Positions 15,486-23,934 of a stretch of 29,691 bases of DNA are shown in pieces. How positions within the stretch are numbered: position 1 is the first letter of the stretch; each line of letters opens with the position of its first letter. The DNA lies in assembly GCA_002417975.1 (NCBI GenBank), contig DIDE01000048.1, positions 1 through 29,691 on the forward strand, written 5' to 3'. The stretch comes from Eggerthellaceae bacterium UBA5808. GTDB lineage: Bacteria > Actinomycetota > Coriobacteriia > Coriobacteriales > Eggerthellaceae. The notes under the pieces were generated by a model that was given only the letters and a program-made list of their open reading frames with translations, did no database searches and was not told where the DNA came from. The translations under genes were made by a program, and so were the position numbers.

Positions 15486-16154
15486 GTGATTACCGGAATG
15501 GTGTTTGATTGCGATGGAACGATTCTTGATTCCATGGGTGCATGGACAATGACTCAGGCGCGTCTTGCCGATGCGGCTGGTATACGCCTGACAAAACAAG
15601 ATACTGACACTATCTGCACGCTTACTATTCCTGAGGTTGGAACGTATTTTCATCAGCAGTATGGTCTTGGAACATCAGATGCTGCAGTAACTAACATGAT
15701 TGACGATATGATGCTGGACTATTATCGCTATCGTGTTGTTGCTCGCCCAGGAGCTGTTCAGCTTATTCATGATCTTGTACATATGGGGGCGCGCTGCAGT
15801 ATTGCTTCATCGAGTCCGCAGCGTTATCTTCGTGCCGGTCTGGAGCGCGTAGATCTGTGGGGACTTTTTAGCACAGTGCTGTCGGTAGATGATGTTGGTA
15901 CCTCAAAGCGCGAGCCTGAAATTTATTGTCGGGCTATGCAAGAAATGGGAACAACTGCTGATCAGAGTTGGGGCGTTGATGATTCTCTGTATGCAGTTCG
16001 CGAAATGAACTTGTGCGGTATGCGGACGGTTGGTGTCTATGATCGTGATGAATCGGCGACGTTTGACGATTTACAGAAGACGGCCACCGTTGCGACGCGT
16101 TCGCTCGATCAGTTGGATGTTACCGCTTTCTTTGAACCAAAACCCGAAGATTAG
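15486..16154 (+). CDS. HAD-family hydrolase (beta-phosphoglucomutase-like)
   Basis: A haloacid-dehalogenase-fold phosphatase or phosphomutase. Motif I is DCDGT with nucleophile D8 and general acid D10. Motif II is the serine run at 108-110 (SIASSSP), the motif III lysine is K141 and motif IV is GVDDS (D165, D166). A helical cap of about 65 residues follows motif I. The substrate cannot be told from sequence; small phosphorylated metabolites are usual. GTG 15486 has GAAAGGA seven bases upstream. Length is 222 aa, normal for the subfamily. It stands alone, converging with the next gene across a 110-bp gap that shows no clear terminator. Confidence 0.9.
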   Translation: MITGMVFDCDGTILDSMGAWTMTQARLADAAGIRLTKQDTDTICTLTIPEVGTYFHQQYGLGTSDAAVTNMIDDMMLDYYRYRVVARPGAVQLIHDLVHMGARCSIASSSPQRYLRAGLERVDLWGLFSTVLSVDDVGTSKREPEIYCRAMQEMGTTADQSWGVDDSLYAVREMNLCGMRTVGVYDRDESATFDDLQKTATVATRSLDQLDVTAFFEPKPED

Positions 16155-16265
16155 TTCGACTTTCCGAAATCAAACTAAAGCTCGATAATAGAAACTGGAT
16201 CAAATCCTAAAATTAAATGTCGCAATCACGATCTAGCATCAAAATCTAGCGGCCATGCATGATTA

Positions 16266-17579
16266 CTATGCAGGTGGATTACATTTTGAGCAGGGGGTAT
16301 ATCCCTTGCTCTTTGCTTCTCCTAGAGTCATAGGAATCTTACTTTTCGAAAGCGACGCACATCCATCCATGTGATATTTCTTTCCTGACTTGGTGACGTA
16401 CACGATCGTATTGTCGTCTGCCGACGATGAAGTATTCGATGACGTCGCGCTCGAAGGCGCAGATGAAGCGCTTGAAGATGATGAACCTGATGACGCTGCT
16501 GCACTGCCAGCGGCAGATCCAATGATGGTGCTTGCAGAAGCTGAGTGCGTTTTCTCGGTCGAGAAGGTAATATTTGATCCATCGCACGTGCTCGTTATCG
16601 TGCCATCTTGGTCAGTACGATAGATAGATGATGAGGCAAGGGCCGAAATCGCTTCCTGATGTGGATGCCCGTAGCTATTGCCTGCTCCGCATGAAATGAC
16701 GGCATAGGTGGGAGTAAGTTGTGCAATGAGCGCAGCGTTCGTGCCAGTCTTACTTCCATGATGAGCAACTTTAAGTACGTCAACATGTTGCTTGCAAACG
16801 GGGATAGTCACTGAACTGCTTGCATCGCCTGTGAACAGGTATGTCTTGCTGCCAAACGTGAGTTGCTCGACGATGGAATAATCGTTGAGATCTTTTGGCT
16901 GAGCTCCTTCGCTAGGAGAGAGAATATCGATTGTGCATCCCGAAGCATCGTGGATGCGTTTACCCGTCGAGGCTGTATTAATCGTGAGGCCTTTTGCGGC
17001 AATCTGATCCAGAAAATTCTCATAGGTCTTAGTCGTATGTACGGCTTTAGGTGCCCAGACTTCGCCAATGGTAAATGCCGATAAGACTGCAGGCATGCCT
17101 CCGATATGATCAGCATGAGGATGAGTTGCAACAAGATAATCGATATGGCTATAGCCAAGTCCTTTGATGTAATTTACGATATCTTGTCCTGCGTCGGCTA
17201 CACCTGCATCGATAAGCATGCAGGTCCCATTTGGCAGTTCAATGAATTCGCTATCTCCTTGTCCAACGTTGAGATAATGGACGCGTAGTGTTCCCTGCGT
17301 TTGGGCAGGTTGAGGGTCGGTTGCAGGCGCAGGGGTAGATACGGCAGCGTCGCTTGATTGCACCTGCACAGAATCTGATGAAGAATCTGGTGCATCATAA
17401 TGAGTGGACGATGTATTTTTTGAACAACCCGCAACGCAGCAAAGAAATAAAAAGATGGCGCATGTAATGGCGATCAGTTTTTTATGAGTTTGCAGGATGT
17501 TCTGATTTCCCTGATGACCGCTTTGATTTCCCTGTTGAAGATTCGAATGTTTCCCATTCCCCGAATACTGACCACTCAT
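16266..17579 (-). CDS. Secreted ComEC-like metallo-beta-lactamase lipoprotein
   Basis: A metallo-beta-lactamase-fold hydrolase of the type found in the C-terminal part of ComEC, here as a free exported protein. After an unusually long polar lead (33 residues rich in Q, N, G) comes a hydrophobic segment ending in the lipobox VAGC (C52), so it is probably a lipoprotein. VHYLNVGQGDSEFI opens the domain. The metal site HPHADH is at 153-158, with FTGDAS and AHHGSKTGT following. A Ser-rich linker (about residues 340-390) leads to a C-terminal Ada-like cysteine module: GKKYHMDGC, then TPCSKCNPP. Secreted nucleases often carry this module. A role in nucleic acid or phosphodiester breakdown at the surface is inferred. 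The ribosome binding site is weak (GGGGA, eight bases). Confidence 0.88.
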   Translation of the reverse strand: MSGQYSGNGKHSNLQQGNQSGHQGNQNILQTHKKLIAITCAIFLFLCCVAGCSKNTSSTHYDAPDSSSDSVQVQSSDAAVSTPAPATDPQPAQTQGTLRVHYLNVGQGDSEFIELPNGTCMLIDAGVADAGQDIVNYIKGLGYSHIDYLVATHPHADHIGGMPAVLSAFTIGEVWAPKAVHTTKTYENFLDQIAAKGLTINTASTGKRIHDASGCTIDILSPSEGAQPKDLNDYSIVEQLTFGSKTYLFTGDASSSVTIPVCKQHVDVLKVAHHGSKTGTNAALIAQLTPTYAVISCGAGNSYGHPHQEAISALASSSIYRTDQDGTITSTCDGSNITFSTEKTHSASASTIIGSAAGSAAASSGSSSSSASSAPSSATSSNTSSSADDNTIVYVTKSGKKYHMDGCASLSKSKIPMTLGEAKSKGYTPCSKCNPPA

Positions 17580-17678
17580 ATAGATATCCCCATATCATTT
17601 GTAGTTCATGCGATAGGATCTTATTGTATGCACTCTTGAACGTTAAAACAACGGTTTCTTATGTGGGCGATATTGACG

Positions 17679-17870
17679 CGCAGGATCGAACTACGAGGTT
17701 GGTATACAGGGGCGAACCACGCAGGATCGAATCACAGAATGTCCCGCAGGATCGAACCATAGAATGTCCCGCAGGATCGAACCATAGGATGTCAAATCGG
17801 ATCAAACTGCAGGATTGATCTCCAGAATCGAATCATGAGATTGGCCCATCGAATCGAACCATGGGGTTGA
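17679..17870. repeat. 25-bp tandem repeat array (about 7-8 units)
   Basis: Units begin at 17720, 17745, 17770, 17795, 17820 and 17845, exactly 25 bases apart, with core GCAGGATCGAACCATAGAAT. The first three are nearly identical and the later ones increasingly diverged. An upstream unit at 17679 and a 16-base partial at 17704 belong to the same array. It lies in the 710-bp gap right of the metallo-hydrolase start. There are no spacers, so it is not CRISPR. Confidence 0.9.
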
Positions 17871-18289
17871 ATTAGGAAAATGTAGCGACATCGTAACGGA
17901 TATGTTGCCTATGCGACGGATATACGGCACGCTGGCGAGCAAGTGCCGAAACGCGAGATTTTTTCACTCTTATAGTGTCAGACATTTTTTGAATCAAATA
18001 GGTCGCGCTTTTCATCAGGTGTTATGGAGCGACATTACCTATTGTCTAAGATCGCAAAACACGAATCGGCTTCTATTTGCCAGCGCTTATTACTATGATT
18101 CACATTTATGAAACTAATATGAGAATAGTATCGCATCAGATGCACGATTTTATGGCAGTGTGATCTTCTAGCCATAGATGATCAACAATTGTATTCATAA
18201 GACATAGCGGTACAGCTCATAAAGGATTTTGACTTGTTTGCTGAGCATAGCTAGACATAATGGAGCATGTAATCTTGAGCGTATGTCAC
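17871..18289. other. Gene-free stretch
   Basis: No open frame with a ribosome binding site or recognisable product is seen on either strand, and no strong hairpin. It may hold the promoter of the metallo-hydrolase side or be decayed sequence. Confidence 0.5.
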
Positions 18290-19261
18290 TTATCGAATTC
18301 CCAGACTATGGCGTAACTGTAGTTTGAGCGTTTGGCTGTTCTTAACGGTTGATCGTTGCCGTATTCCTAAGCATTTGCGCAAAGATGCAGCAAATGCTTC
18401 GAAGGCACTGAAATCAACTAACTCGGCATTAGTGATGCATAATACAGTGATTCCCATGGACATAAGAGCATTGATTCTGCGTGAATCGTTTATGCGTTGT
18501 TCTTCGCCTTTATGGCATTCGTCACTTTGATATTCGACATCAATGTTCTGCTGTTTCCAGAAAAGATCGCAACGAAGAGAGCCTTTTCCGCATAGCGCCT
18601 TTGCCTTAGGTGTAGTTCCAATTTCGAAGTTCATTTGGGGTATTCCTAAACCAGCTCCTCCATAGATTGTTGGTAGTCCAAGTAATAAGGCCAATTGGGT
18701 CTCTCGGGGCGAGGCGGAAAAATTTGCAATGTACTTTGTGCTAAAGATAGCCAGTTGGCTGCCTCGTAGAGAAGGGTAACGTTGGGCGTATCCTCGTATT
18801 GATTCAACTGAACAAAGAGGTTTGATGCCATACGCAGAAGGAAGATGGCAGCTTGTTCCCTGATAGCTTCCGCATAGTTCCCATCCAAGGCGTAACTGCT
18901 CAATACGATTTCTGCGTGTGCATTCTTGCATAAAAGCTAGAGGAGGGGCGGCGATGAACAGTCCATTTACAAGACGATATAAAGATGCACGTGGAATTAA
19001 TGCAGAAAGTGAATGAGCATGTTTTGTCTTGGAAACGTATGGGCGATGCGCATTATTAATTAGATGATGAACCGGATAAGTTATTTGAATGCCTGGGCAT
19101 AGTTTGGATAGCGTAGCGATGGCTTCTTGAAGCTCCTTTTTGGATAAGGCGTGTGAAGGAGCATATCGTGATGATGCCATGCAACGAGCTAATGATGCGA
19201 CTTTAGCGGATCGGCAAATTTGTAAAGCAGTTTCGTAGCCGAAGATGATTTCTTTGGGCAT
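18290..19261 (-). CDS. Hypothetical protein with restriction-endonuclease-like (PD-(D/E)XK-like) C-terminal domain
   Basis: Function unknown. The N-terminus (IIFGYETALQICR) and overall layout match a protein family that I remember as recurrent in Coriobacteriia. The C-terminal half carries SPRETQLALLL (E188), then RCDLFW (D232) and VEYQSDECH (E243). The spacing and strand-turn-strand character recall the PD-(D/E)XK / Vsr-type nuclease core, followed by RRINALMSMGITVLCIT. The usual lysine of the core is not evident, so activity is uncertain. The ATG has AGGA about eight bases upstream. Length is 323 aa. Its start overlaps a possible small upstream frame. It could be a solitary nuclease or an immunity-type protein; context gives no further hint. 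Confidence 0.7.
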   Translation of the reverse strand: MPKEIIFGYETALQICRSAKVASLARCMASSRYAPSHALSKKELQEAIATLSKLCPGIQITYPVHHLINNAHRPYVSKTKHAHSLSALIPRASLYRLVNGLFIAAPPLAFMQECTRRNRIEQLRLGWELCGSYQGTSCHLPSAYGIKPLCSVESIRGYAQRYPSLRGSQLAIFSTKYIANFSASPRETQLALLLGLPTIYGGAGLGIPQMNFEIGTTPKAKALCGKGSLRCDLFWKQQNIDVEYQSDECHKGEEQRINDSRRINALMSMGITVLCITNAELVDFSAFEAFAASLRKCLGIRQRSTVKNSQTLKLQLRHSLGIR

Positions 19262-19500
19262 GCTATTTTTCCTAGCTCTCGTAGAAGTTGCCCGCTTTCT
19301 TTAGCGGATTTTGTCTGTATTGATGCTGCTATGAGCTGGCCATATACGTTACGGTTTATTTGCGCAGAGTGTAAATCAAGTACTGCGTAACCAAAGGGGT
19401 AGAACATGCGCTCTAGTCCTTTTAATGCACTAAACATTCTGGATGAAACGTTCTTCGTTCCGAAATCTTGTTTCATCAATAATTTAGCGACTGATTGCAA
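19189..19500 (-). CDS. Possible small protein overlapping the nuclease-like gene
   Basis: A 103-codon frame on the minus strand upstream of, and overlapping by 73 bases, the nuclease-like gene. The part outside the overlap (GLERMFYPFGYAVLDLHSAQ and following) looks protein-like. The only starts are TTG 19500 and an ATG eight codons later, neither with a ribosome binding site. I do not recognise it. It may be a decayed leader gene or chance. Confidence 0.3.
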   Translation of the reverse strand: MQSVAKLLMKQDFGTKNVSSRMFSALKGLERMFYPFGYAVLDLHSAQINRNVYGQLIAASIQTKSAKESGQLLRELGKIACPKKSSSATKLLYKFADPLKSHH

Positions 19501-19690
19501 AATCGTATCGTGATACTTAGATGTGATAGTCCTTCTGTTTTTGATTGCGTGTCTCTAGTAAGTTGTTGGGCTACCTTGTGCTAGCGAGGTTGATCATCGT
19601 AGATGCAGATGAAAGATAACTAGTTATAGTTATTTGGCCCTATGCTAAAGAGACGCAATGAGTGTAACGGTGCCACATGGTGGGGCACAT

Positions 19691-19757
19691 GCGCGAACTT
19701 CCCAGGGCGCATACATACTGGCGCTGTGCGAACCCTCCCCAGGGCGCATACGCACTG
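19691..19757. repeat. Imperfect direct repeat of about 31 bp
   Basis: The core CCCAGGGCGCATAC occurs at 19701-19714 and 19738-19751. Flanks GYGCGAAC on the left and CACTG/TACTG on the right are shared. A third, weaker echo (CTTCAGGGCACATATGTGAAC-like) is near 19793-19816. The repeat lies in the 395-bp gene-free stretch upstream of the ABC transporter, where I see no gene. Confidence 0.75.
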
Positions 19758-19895
19758 TTCTATTCCGCGCAGTGTGAGCCTTATGCGCTGTACCTTCAGG
19801 GCACATATGTGAACTTTTGTCTCTATGGTTGATCCCCTCAGTCGGTCCACGATGAGATATAGTGAATGCATGGAACACGTTGATAGCGAGGTACC

Positions 19896-20597
19896 ATGGC
19901 TTTTGTAGAATTTAAAGATGTGCGGAAGCTCTATCATATGGGCGAAATCGAAGTCGCTGCTGCTGATGGTATGACGTTTTCGATCGAGCGTGGCGAATTC
20001 GTCGTTATTGTTGGTCCATCTGGAGCAGGCAAAACGACGCTGCTCAACATGCTCGGCGGCATGGATTCATGTACGTCTGGGCTCATTGCGCTTGATGGGC
20101 GGCCAATAAATAGTTTGAGCGATCGTGAATTGACGCTCTACCGCCGTCACGATATTGGATTCGTTTTTCAATTTTATAATCTTGTCCAAAATCTTACTGC
20201 ACGAGAAAATGTTGAACTCGCGTCGCAGATTTGCAATGATCCACTTGATGCTGCAACGGTATTAACCGATGTGGGCCTTGCTGATCGTATGGACAATTTT
20301 CCAGCTCAGCTTTCTGGTGGTGAACAGCAGCGCGTTGCAATTGCGCGCGCCCTTGCTAAGAATCCTAAACTGCTTTTATGTGACGAGCCAACGGGGGCGC
20401 TTGACTACAAGACAGGCAAAGCAGTTTTGCATCTGCTCCAGCAGACGTGCACGTCAACAGGTCGCACGGTTGCAATTGTGACCCATAATCAGGCGTTTAC
20501 AGCAATTGCGGATCGCGTTATACACGTTCACGAGGGCAAAGTGTCATCGATAGAGGTTAATCCTAATCCGACGCAGGCCGACGAGATCGAATGGTAG
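19896..20597 (+). CDS. ABC transporter ATP-binding protein (LolD/MacB family)
   Basis: Provides ATP-driven force to the FtsX-type permease encoded next. Walker A GPSGAGKT is at 40-47, the Q-loop Q92 in FVFQFYNL, the signature LSGGEQQ from 139, Walker B LLLCDEPTGALD with DEPT at 163-166, and the switch H197. NLTARENVELA is typical of the LolD/MacB/FtsE-like group. Length is 233 aa. The ATG has GAGG four bases upstream. The permease starts within 70 bp, so the two form an operon. Known family roles are lipoprotein release, peptide or antimicrobial export, and mechanotransmission; the substrate cannot be assigned here. Confidence 0.95.
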   Translation: MAFVEFKDVRKLYHMGEIEVAAADGMTFSIERGEFVVIVGPSGAGKTTLLNMLGGMDSCTSGLIALDGRPINSLSDRELTLYRRHDIGFVFQFYNLVQNLTARENVELASQICNDPLDAATVLTDVGLADRMDNFPAQLSGGEQQRVAIARALAKNPKLLLCDEPTGALDYKTGKAVLHLLQQTCTSTGRTVAIVTHNQAFTAIADRVIHVHEGKVSSIEVNPNPTQADEIEW

Positions 20598-20664
20598 TCT
20601 ATGCGTCTATGCCAGAAACATATAACTAGACGTGAATTTTTCCGTTCATATAGCGGGGCAAAAC

Positions 20665-23529
20665 ATGCGCGCATTTGACAAGGACATACAACGGTCGGTA
20701 CTGCATTCGCTCGGTCGTTTTCTGGCGATCGTAGGCATTGTTGCACTTGGTTGCGGTTTCTATGCTGGCCTTCGCATGACTGGCCCTGATATGCGTCTTA
20801 ATGCTGACGCATTTTACGATGGAACTCACCTCTACGACATTCGAGTACTTTCGTCCTCTGGTTTTTCTGATGATATGGTATCGACGCTTCAATCTGTCGA
20901 AGGCGTCGAATCGGTTATGCCTGCGTATTCTGCCGACGTGATGGCATCGGTTAACAATGAACAGTACGTGATTCGAATGGGCTCGATGGACGTTCAGGCA
21001 GCGCAAGATTCTACCTGCACGGATGACATCCATGTTGATTCCGATGATGATCAGTTCTTGAACCGCCCGATTTTAGAGGAAGGCTCGTGGCCAACGGGGC
21101 CAGGCGAGTGTGTCCTTTCTGCTGATCGTGCGAGTAAAGATCCCATTCACGTAGGGGATACGATTACGATCGATTATGGGACGAGCGATCTCGATCAAGT
21201 TCTCGACCAGCGCAGCTATACGGTGACTGGTCTTGTCCACTCGTCCTCGTACGTTTCTGATAGTTCGTTGGGATCGACAACGTTGGGGTCTGGCAAGATT
21301 CAACAATATATGTATGTTTCGCCAGACAATTTTTCGTCCGATTATCCGCTGACTGAATGTTTTATACGGGTCCAAGGTGCGGATGCTCTGAATGCTTCAA
21401 GTGATGCATATCGGTCGGATGTTAATGCAACGAGCGAACGCATTTCTGATTTGTCTGACACATTATCTCAGCAGCGTGTTGAATCGCTCAAATCGTCAGC
21501 GCAATCAGATTTGGATACACAGCGTGCCGACTTTGAGGCTCAGCAAGAACAGATGATGAGCCAGCTTGGAATCTCTCAGGCACAGTTAGCTGCGCTGTCG
21601 TCTGGTGATGCAACCCAGACAACGGCGAATAACGCAGCTCAAGGGCAAGCAACAGCGAATGACTCAGCTCAATTACAAGCAACATCAACTGACGCAACTC
21701 AAGCACAGACAGCATCGACCGGCACCACCCAAGCGCAAGCAGCAACCATTGCGAGTTTAAACGAACAACTTGCTCAAGCTAATGCACAATTTGATAGCGC
21801 CCAGCAGCAAATTGATGCTATAAGTGCTCCCGATATCTATGTGCTTGATCGCTCCAAAAACTTTGGCGTAAAAAGTTTCGATTCCGATGCGACGCGTGTC
21901 GACAATATTGCTGCTGTGTTCCCGCTCATATTCTTCCTTGTTGCGGCGCTAGTCTCGCTTACGACAATGACGCGTATGGTCGACGAAGACCGTATTCTAA
22001 TCGGAACCTATAAGGCATTGGGCTATGGGCGCGTACGCATTGCCTCAAAATATGTCATCTATGCAGCGCTGGCGAGTGTGTCGGGGGCGGCTATAGGAAT
22101 CCTTGTGCTTTCGCAAGTTCTACCTGCGGTGATTTGTTCGGCATACGCGATTATCTATAACGTTCCCCAGCATCCATTTCCGTTGGCAGTAGATGTACCC
22201 CTTGCTCTTATCTCGGCAGGCATGGGCATTGGCATAACGTTAATCGCGACTATTGCTTCGGTAACGATGACGGTTCGCGAGGACCCAGCAGCTCTCATGC
22301 TACCGCGCGCTCCTAAGCCGGGAAAACGGATTTTGCTCGAACGGATTCGTCCTGTTTGGCAGCGTCTTTCGTTTTCATGGAAGGTTACCTTCCGCAATCT
22401 GTTCCGCTATAAAAAGCGCTTTTTGATGACAGTAATCGGAATCGCTGGTTGCACCGCACTGCTCTTAACGGGACTTGGTCTAAGCAATGCGATCAACGAT
22501 ATTATCGATCGCCAATATGGTGTGTTGCAACAATACAACTTGACGGTGACGGTAGGTCAAAATGCCGATGCAGATGCTATCGATCGTGTGGCGTCAACGC
22601 TCGATGACTCTGGCGATATAGCGCAGCAAGTCCAGATCAGAACTGAAAATCGATTCGTGTCATCAGAAGGACATGATGATGAAAGCACCGAACTAATTGC
22701 TCCGCAGGATTACGATCGTTATTCGCAGCTTGTTTTGATGCGTGATCGGACAACCCATGACCCTGTTGCATTTGATAGCCATTCGGTGGTGTTGACAGAA
22801 AAACTTGCGACTTCGCTTGGCGTCCAATGTGGGGATACTGTAACCGTGCGTGATCAGGATACCGTAGGAAATGCAACGGGCGATGGATATGCACTCACCG
22901 TTACGGGTATTATGGAAAACTACGTAGGAAACTACCTGATCATCGGCTCGGATGCTTATGCACAGGCATTTGGATCAACACCAGATCCGACTGCCATCGA
23001 GGCACAATGTACGACCGATTCCGATGCACGGACGGCGCTTAACGACACGTTGCGTTCGGATCCTTCGGTTGGGACGGTTCTCTTTATAGATGAGGTTATC
23101 AGCAGCTATCGACAGATGCTGCAAAGCGTCGATATGATCGTTGTCGTTCTTGTTGTTGCGGCGGCTGCACTTGCGTTTATCGTGCTGTATAACATGACAA
23201 ATATCAATATCACTGAGCGTACGCGTGAAATTGCAAGCCTTAAGGTGCTGGGCTTTTTGCCTCGCGAAGTTGACCTGTATGTATTCAGAGAGATTGTGCT
23301 TCTTACCTGCATTGGCTCGTTGCTCGGACTTGTCCTTGGTGTTTATATGGAAGGATTTGTTGTTGTGACGGCTGAGGTTGACCAGGTAATGTTTGGCCGT
23401 GACATTCACCCAATGAGTTTTGTAATTGCATTCGTACTGACGATGGCGTTCGCATTGTGCGTGATGCTTGTGATGCGGAGAAAGCTCAATCGGATTGGTA
23501 TGGTCGAAAGTCTAAAGTCAGTTGATTAA
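20665..23529 (+). CDS. Large FtsX-type ABC permease
   Basis: The membrane partner of the preceding ATPase. An N-terminal helix (FLAIVGIVALGCGFYAGL) is followed by a long extracytoplasmic domain of about 370 residues. Next come an FtsX unit of three helices (from VFPLIFFLVAALVSL) ending in DPAALMLPRAPK, then a second half repeating the scheme: a helix at FLMTVIGIAGC, an external domain and a final FtsX unit from MIVVVLVVAAAALAF with REIASLKVLGF. Total about 954 aa, usual for the two-FtsX-domain type. The first external domain contains a coiled-coil-like stretch with a ten-residue tandem repeat (21601-21750). ATG 20665 is preferred (GGGG six bases upstream, MRAFDKDIQRS fits the family); GTG 20632 would add 11 residues and has no ribosome binding site. 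Confidence 0.93.
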   Translation: MRAFDKDIQRSVLHSLGRFLAIVGIVALGCGFYAGLRMTGPDMRLNADAFYDGTHLYDIRVLSSSGFSDDMVSTLQSVEGVESVMPAYSADVMASVNNEQYVIRMGSMDVQAAQDSTCTDDIHVDSDDDQFLNRPILEEGSWPTGPGECVLSADRASKDPIHVGDTITIDYGTSDLDQVLDQRSYTVTGLVHSSSYVSDSSLGSTTLGSGKIQQYMYVSPDNFSSDYPLTECFIRVQGADALNASSDAYRSDVNATSERISDLSDTLSQQRVESLKSSAQSDLDTQRADFEAQQEQMMSQLGISQAQLAALSSGDATQTTANNAAQGQATANDSAQLQATSTDATQAQTASTGTTQAQAATIASLNEQLAQANAQFDSAQQQIDAISAPDIYVLDRSKNFGVKSFDSDATRVDNIAAVFPLIFFLVAALVSLTTMTRMVDEDRILIGTYKALGYGRVRIASKYVIYAALASVSGAAIGILVLSQVLPAVICSAYAIIYNVPQHPFPLAVDVPLALISAGMGIGITLIATIASVTMTVREDPAALMLPRAPKPGKRILLERIRPVWQRLSFSWKVTFRNLFRYKKRFLMTVIGIAGCTALLLTGLGLSNAINDIIDRQYGVLQQYNLTVTVGQNADADAIDRVASTLDDSGDIAQQVQIRTENRFVSSEGHDDESTELIAPQDYDRYSQLVLMRDRTTHDPVAFDSHSVVLTEKLATSLGVQCGDTVTVRDQDTVGNATGDGYALTVTGIMENYVGNYLIIGSDAYAQAFGSTPDPTAIEAQCTTDSDARTALNDTLRSDPSVGTVLFIDEVISSYRQMLQSVDMIVVVLVVAAAALAFIVLYNMTNINITERTREIASLKVLGFLPREVDLYVFREIVLLTCIGSLLGLVLGVYMEGFVVVTAEVDQVMFGRDIHPMSFVIAFVLTMAFALCVMLVMRRKLNRIGMVESLKSVD
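21601..21750 (+). repeat. 30-bp tandem repeat inside the permease gene
   Basis: Five consecutive 30-bp units encode ten-residue repeats such as NAAQGQATAN, DSAQLQATST and DATQAQTAST, with A-Q-x-Q at fixed positions. The unit is a multiple of three, so copy-number change would keep the frame. It lies between two Gln-rich, probably helical segments of the external domain. Confidence 0.85.
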
Positions 23530-23578
23530 ACAAATTAGTCGAAAGCTTTATGTCGGTTGACCAAGCATGTCGGTTGAC
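23503..23578. repeat. Imperfect repeat of the permease gene's 3' end
   Basis: The last codons of the permease (23503-23525) are repeated imperfectly at 23538-23560 (18 of 23 bases), and TGTCGGTTGAC occurs again at 23568-23578. The rest of 23530-23881 shows no gene I can support. Confidence 0.6.
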
Positions 23579-23881
23579 TAATCGTTGGTCGACTCATTGT
23601 CGTTCGATTCATCGTCGGTATATTGGTATGCATTAAAATGTGCGCCACAGCGTGTTTCTTGTGTGAATCCTGCGTAAAATCGGTATAAAAATGCTCCTTC
23701 ATATTCGTTCTTCATTGACGTATGCGGGCGCAACATTCTATACTGCAAAGGTTCGCTTTCAAAAGCCCCGTGTCGCAGTGAACGATAGGGAGTGGGAGCG
23801 GAGTCGTCCAGGATTCCGCGAGCACGTTCGAGGTAGGATCTCGGCAACCCATATTGAACTGCACTTTTGGAAAACGACACC

Positions 23882-23906
23882 CGTCCATCGTCGAATATGG
23901 ACGATG
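23882..23906 (+). promoter_or_regulatory. Alternative hairpins in the rplM leader
   Basis: CGTCCAT (23882-23888) can pair with ATGGACG (23897-23903), or CATCGTC (23886-23892) with GACGATG (23900-23906). Both are perfect seven-bp stems and exclude each other. They lie 18-25 bases before the ribosome binding site of rplM. Ribosomal protein L13 is known to autoregulate through its leader in some bacteria, so this is a candidate control element. Confidence 0.45.
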
Positions 23907-23934
23907 ACAGGACAGATTTTAATGGAGGAAGAAC

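Noticed and set aside
17718..17760. tRNA fragment suggested by GGATCGAACC
   Set aside because: Only the T-arm-like bases recur; no acceptor stem, D-arm or anticodon arm can be built.
17679..17870. CRISPR array
   Set aside because: Repeat units abut directly at 25-bp intervals with no unique spacers, and no cas genes are present.
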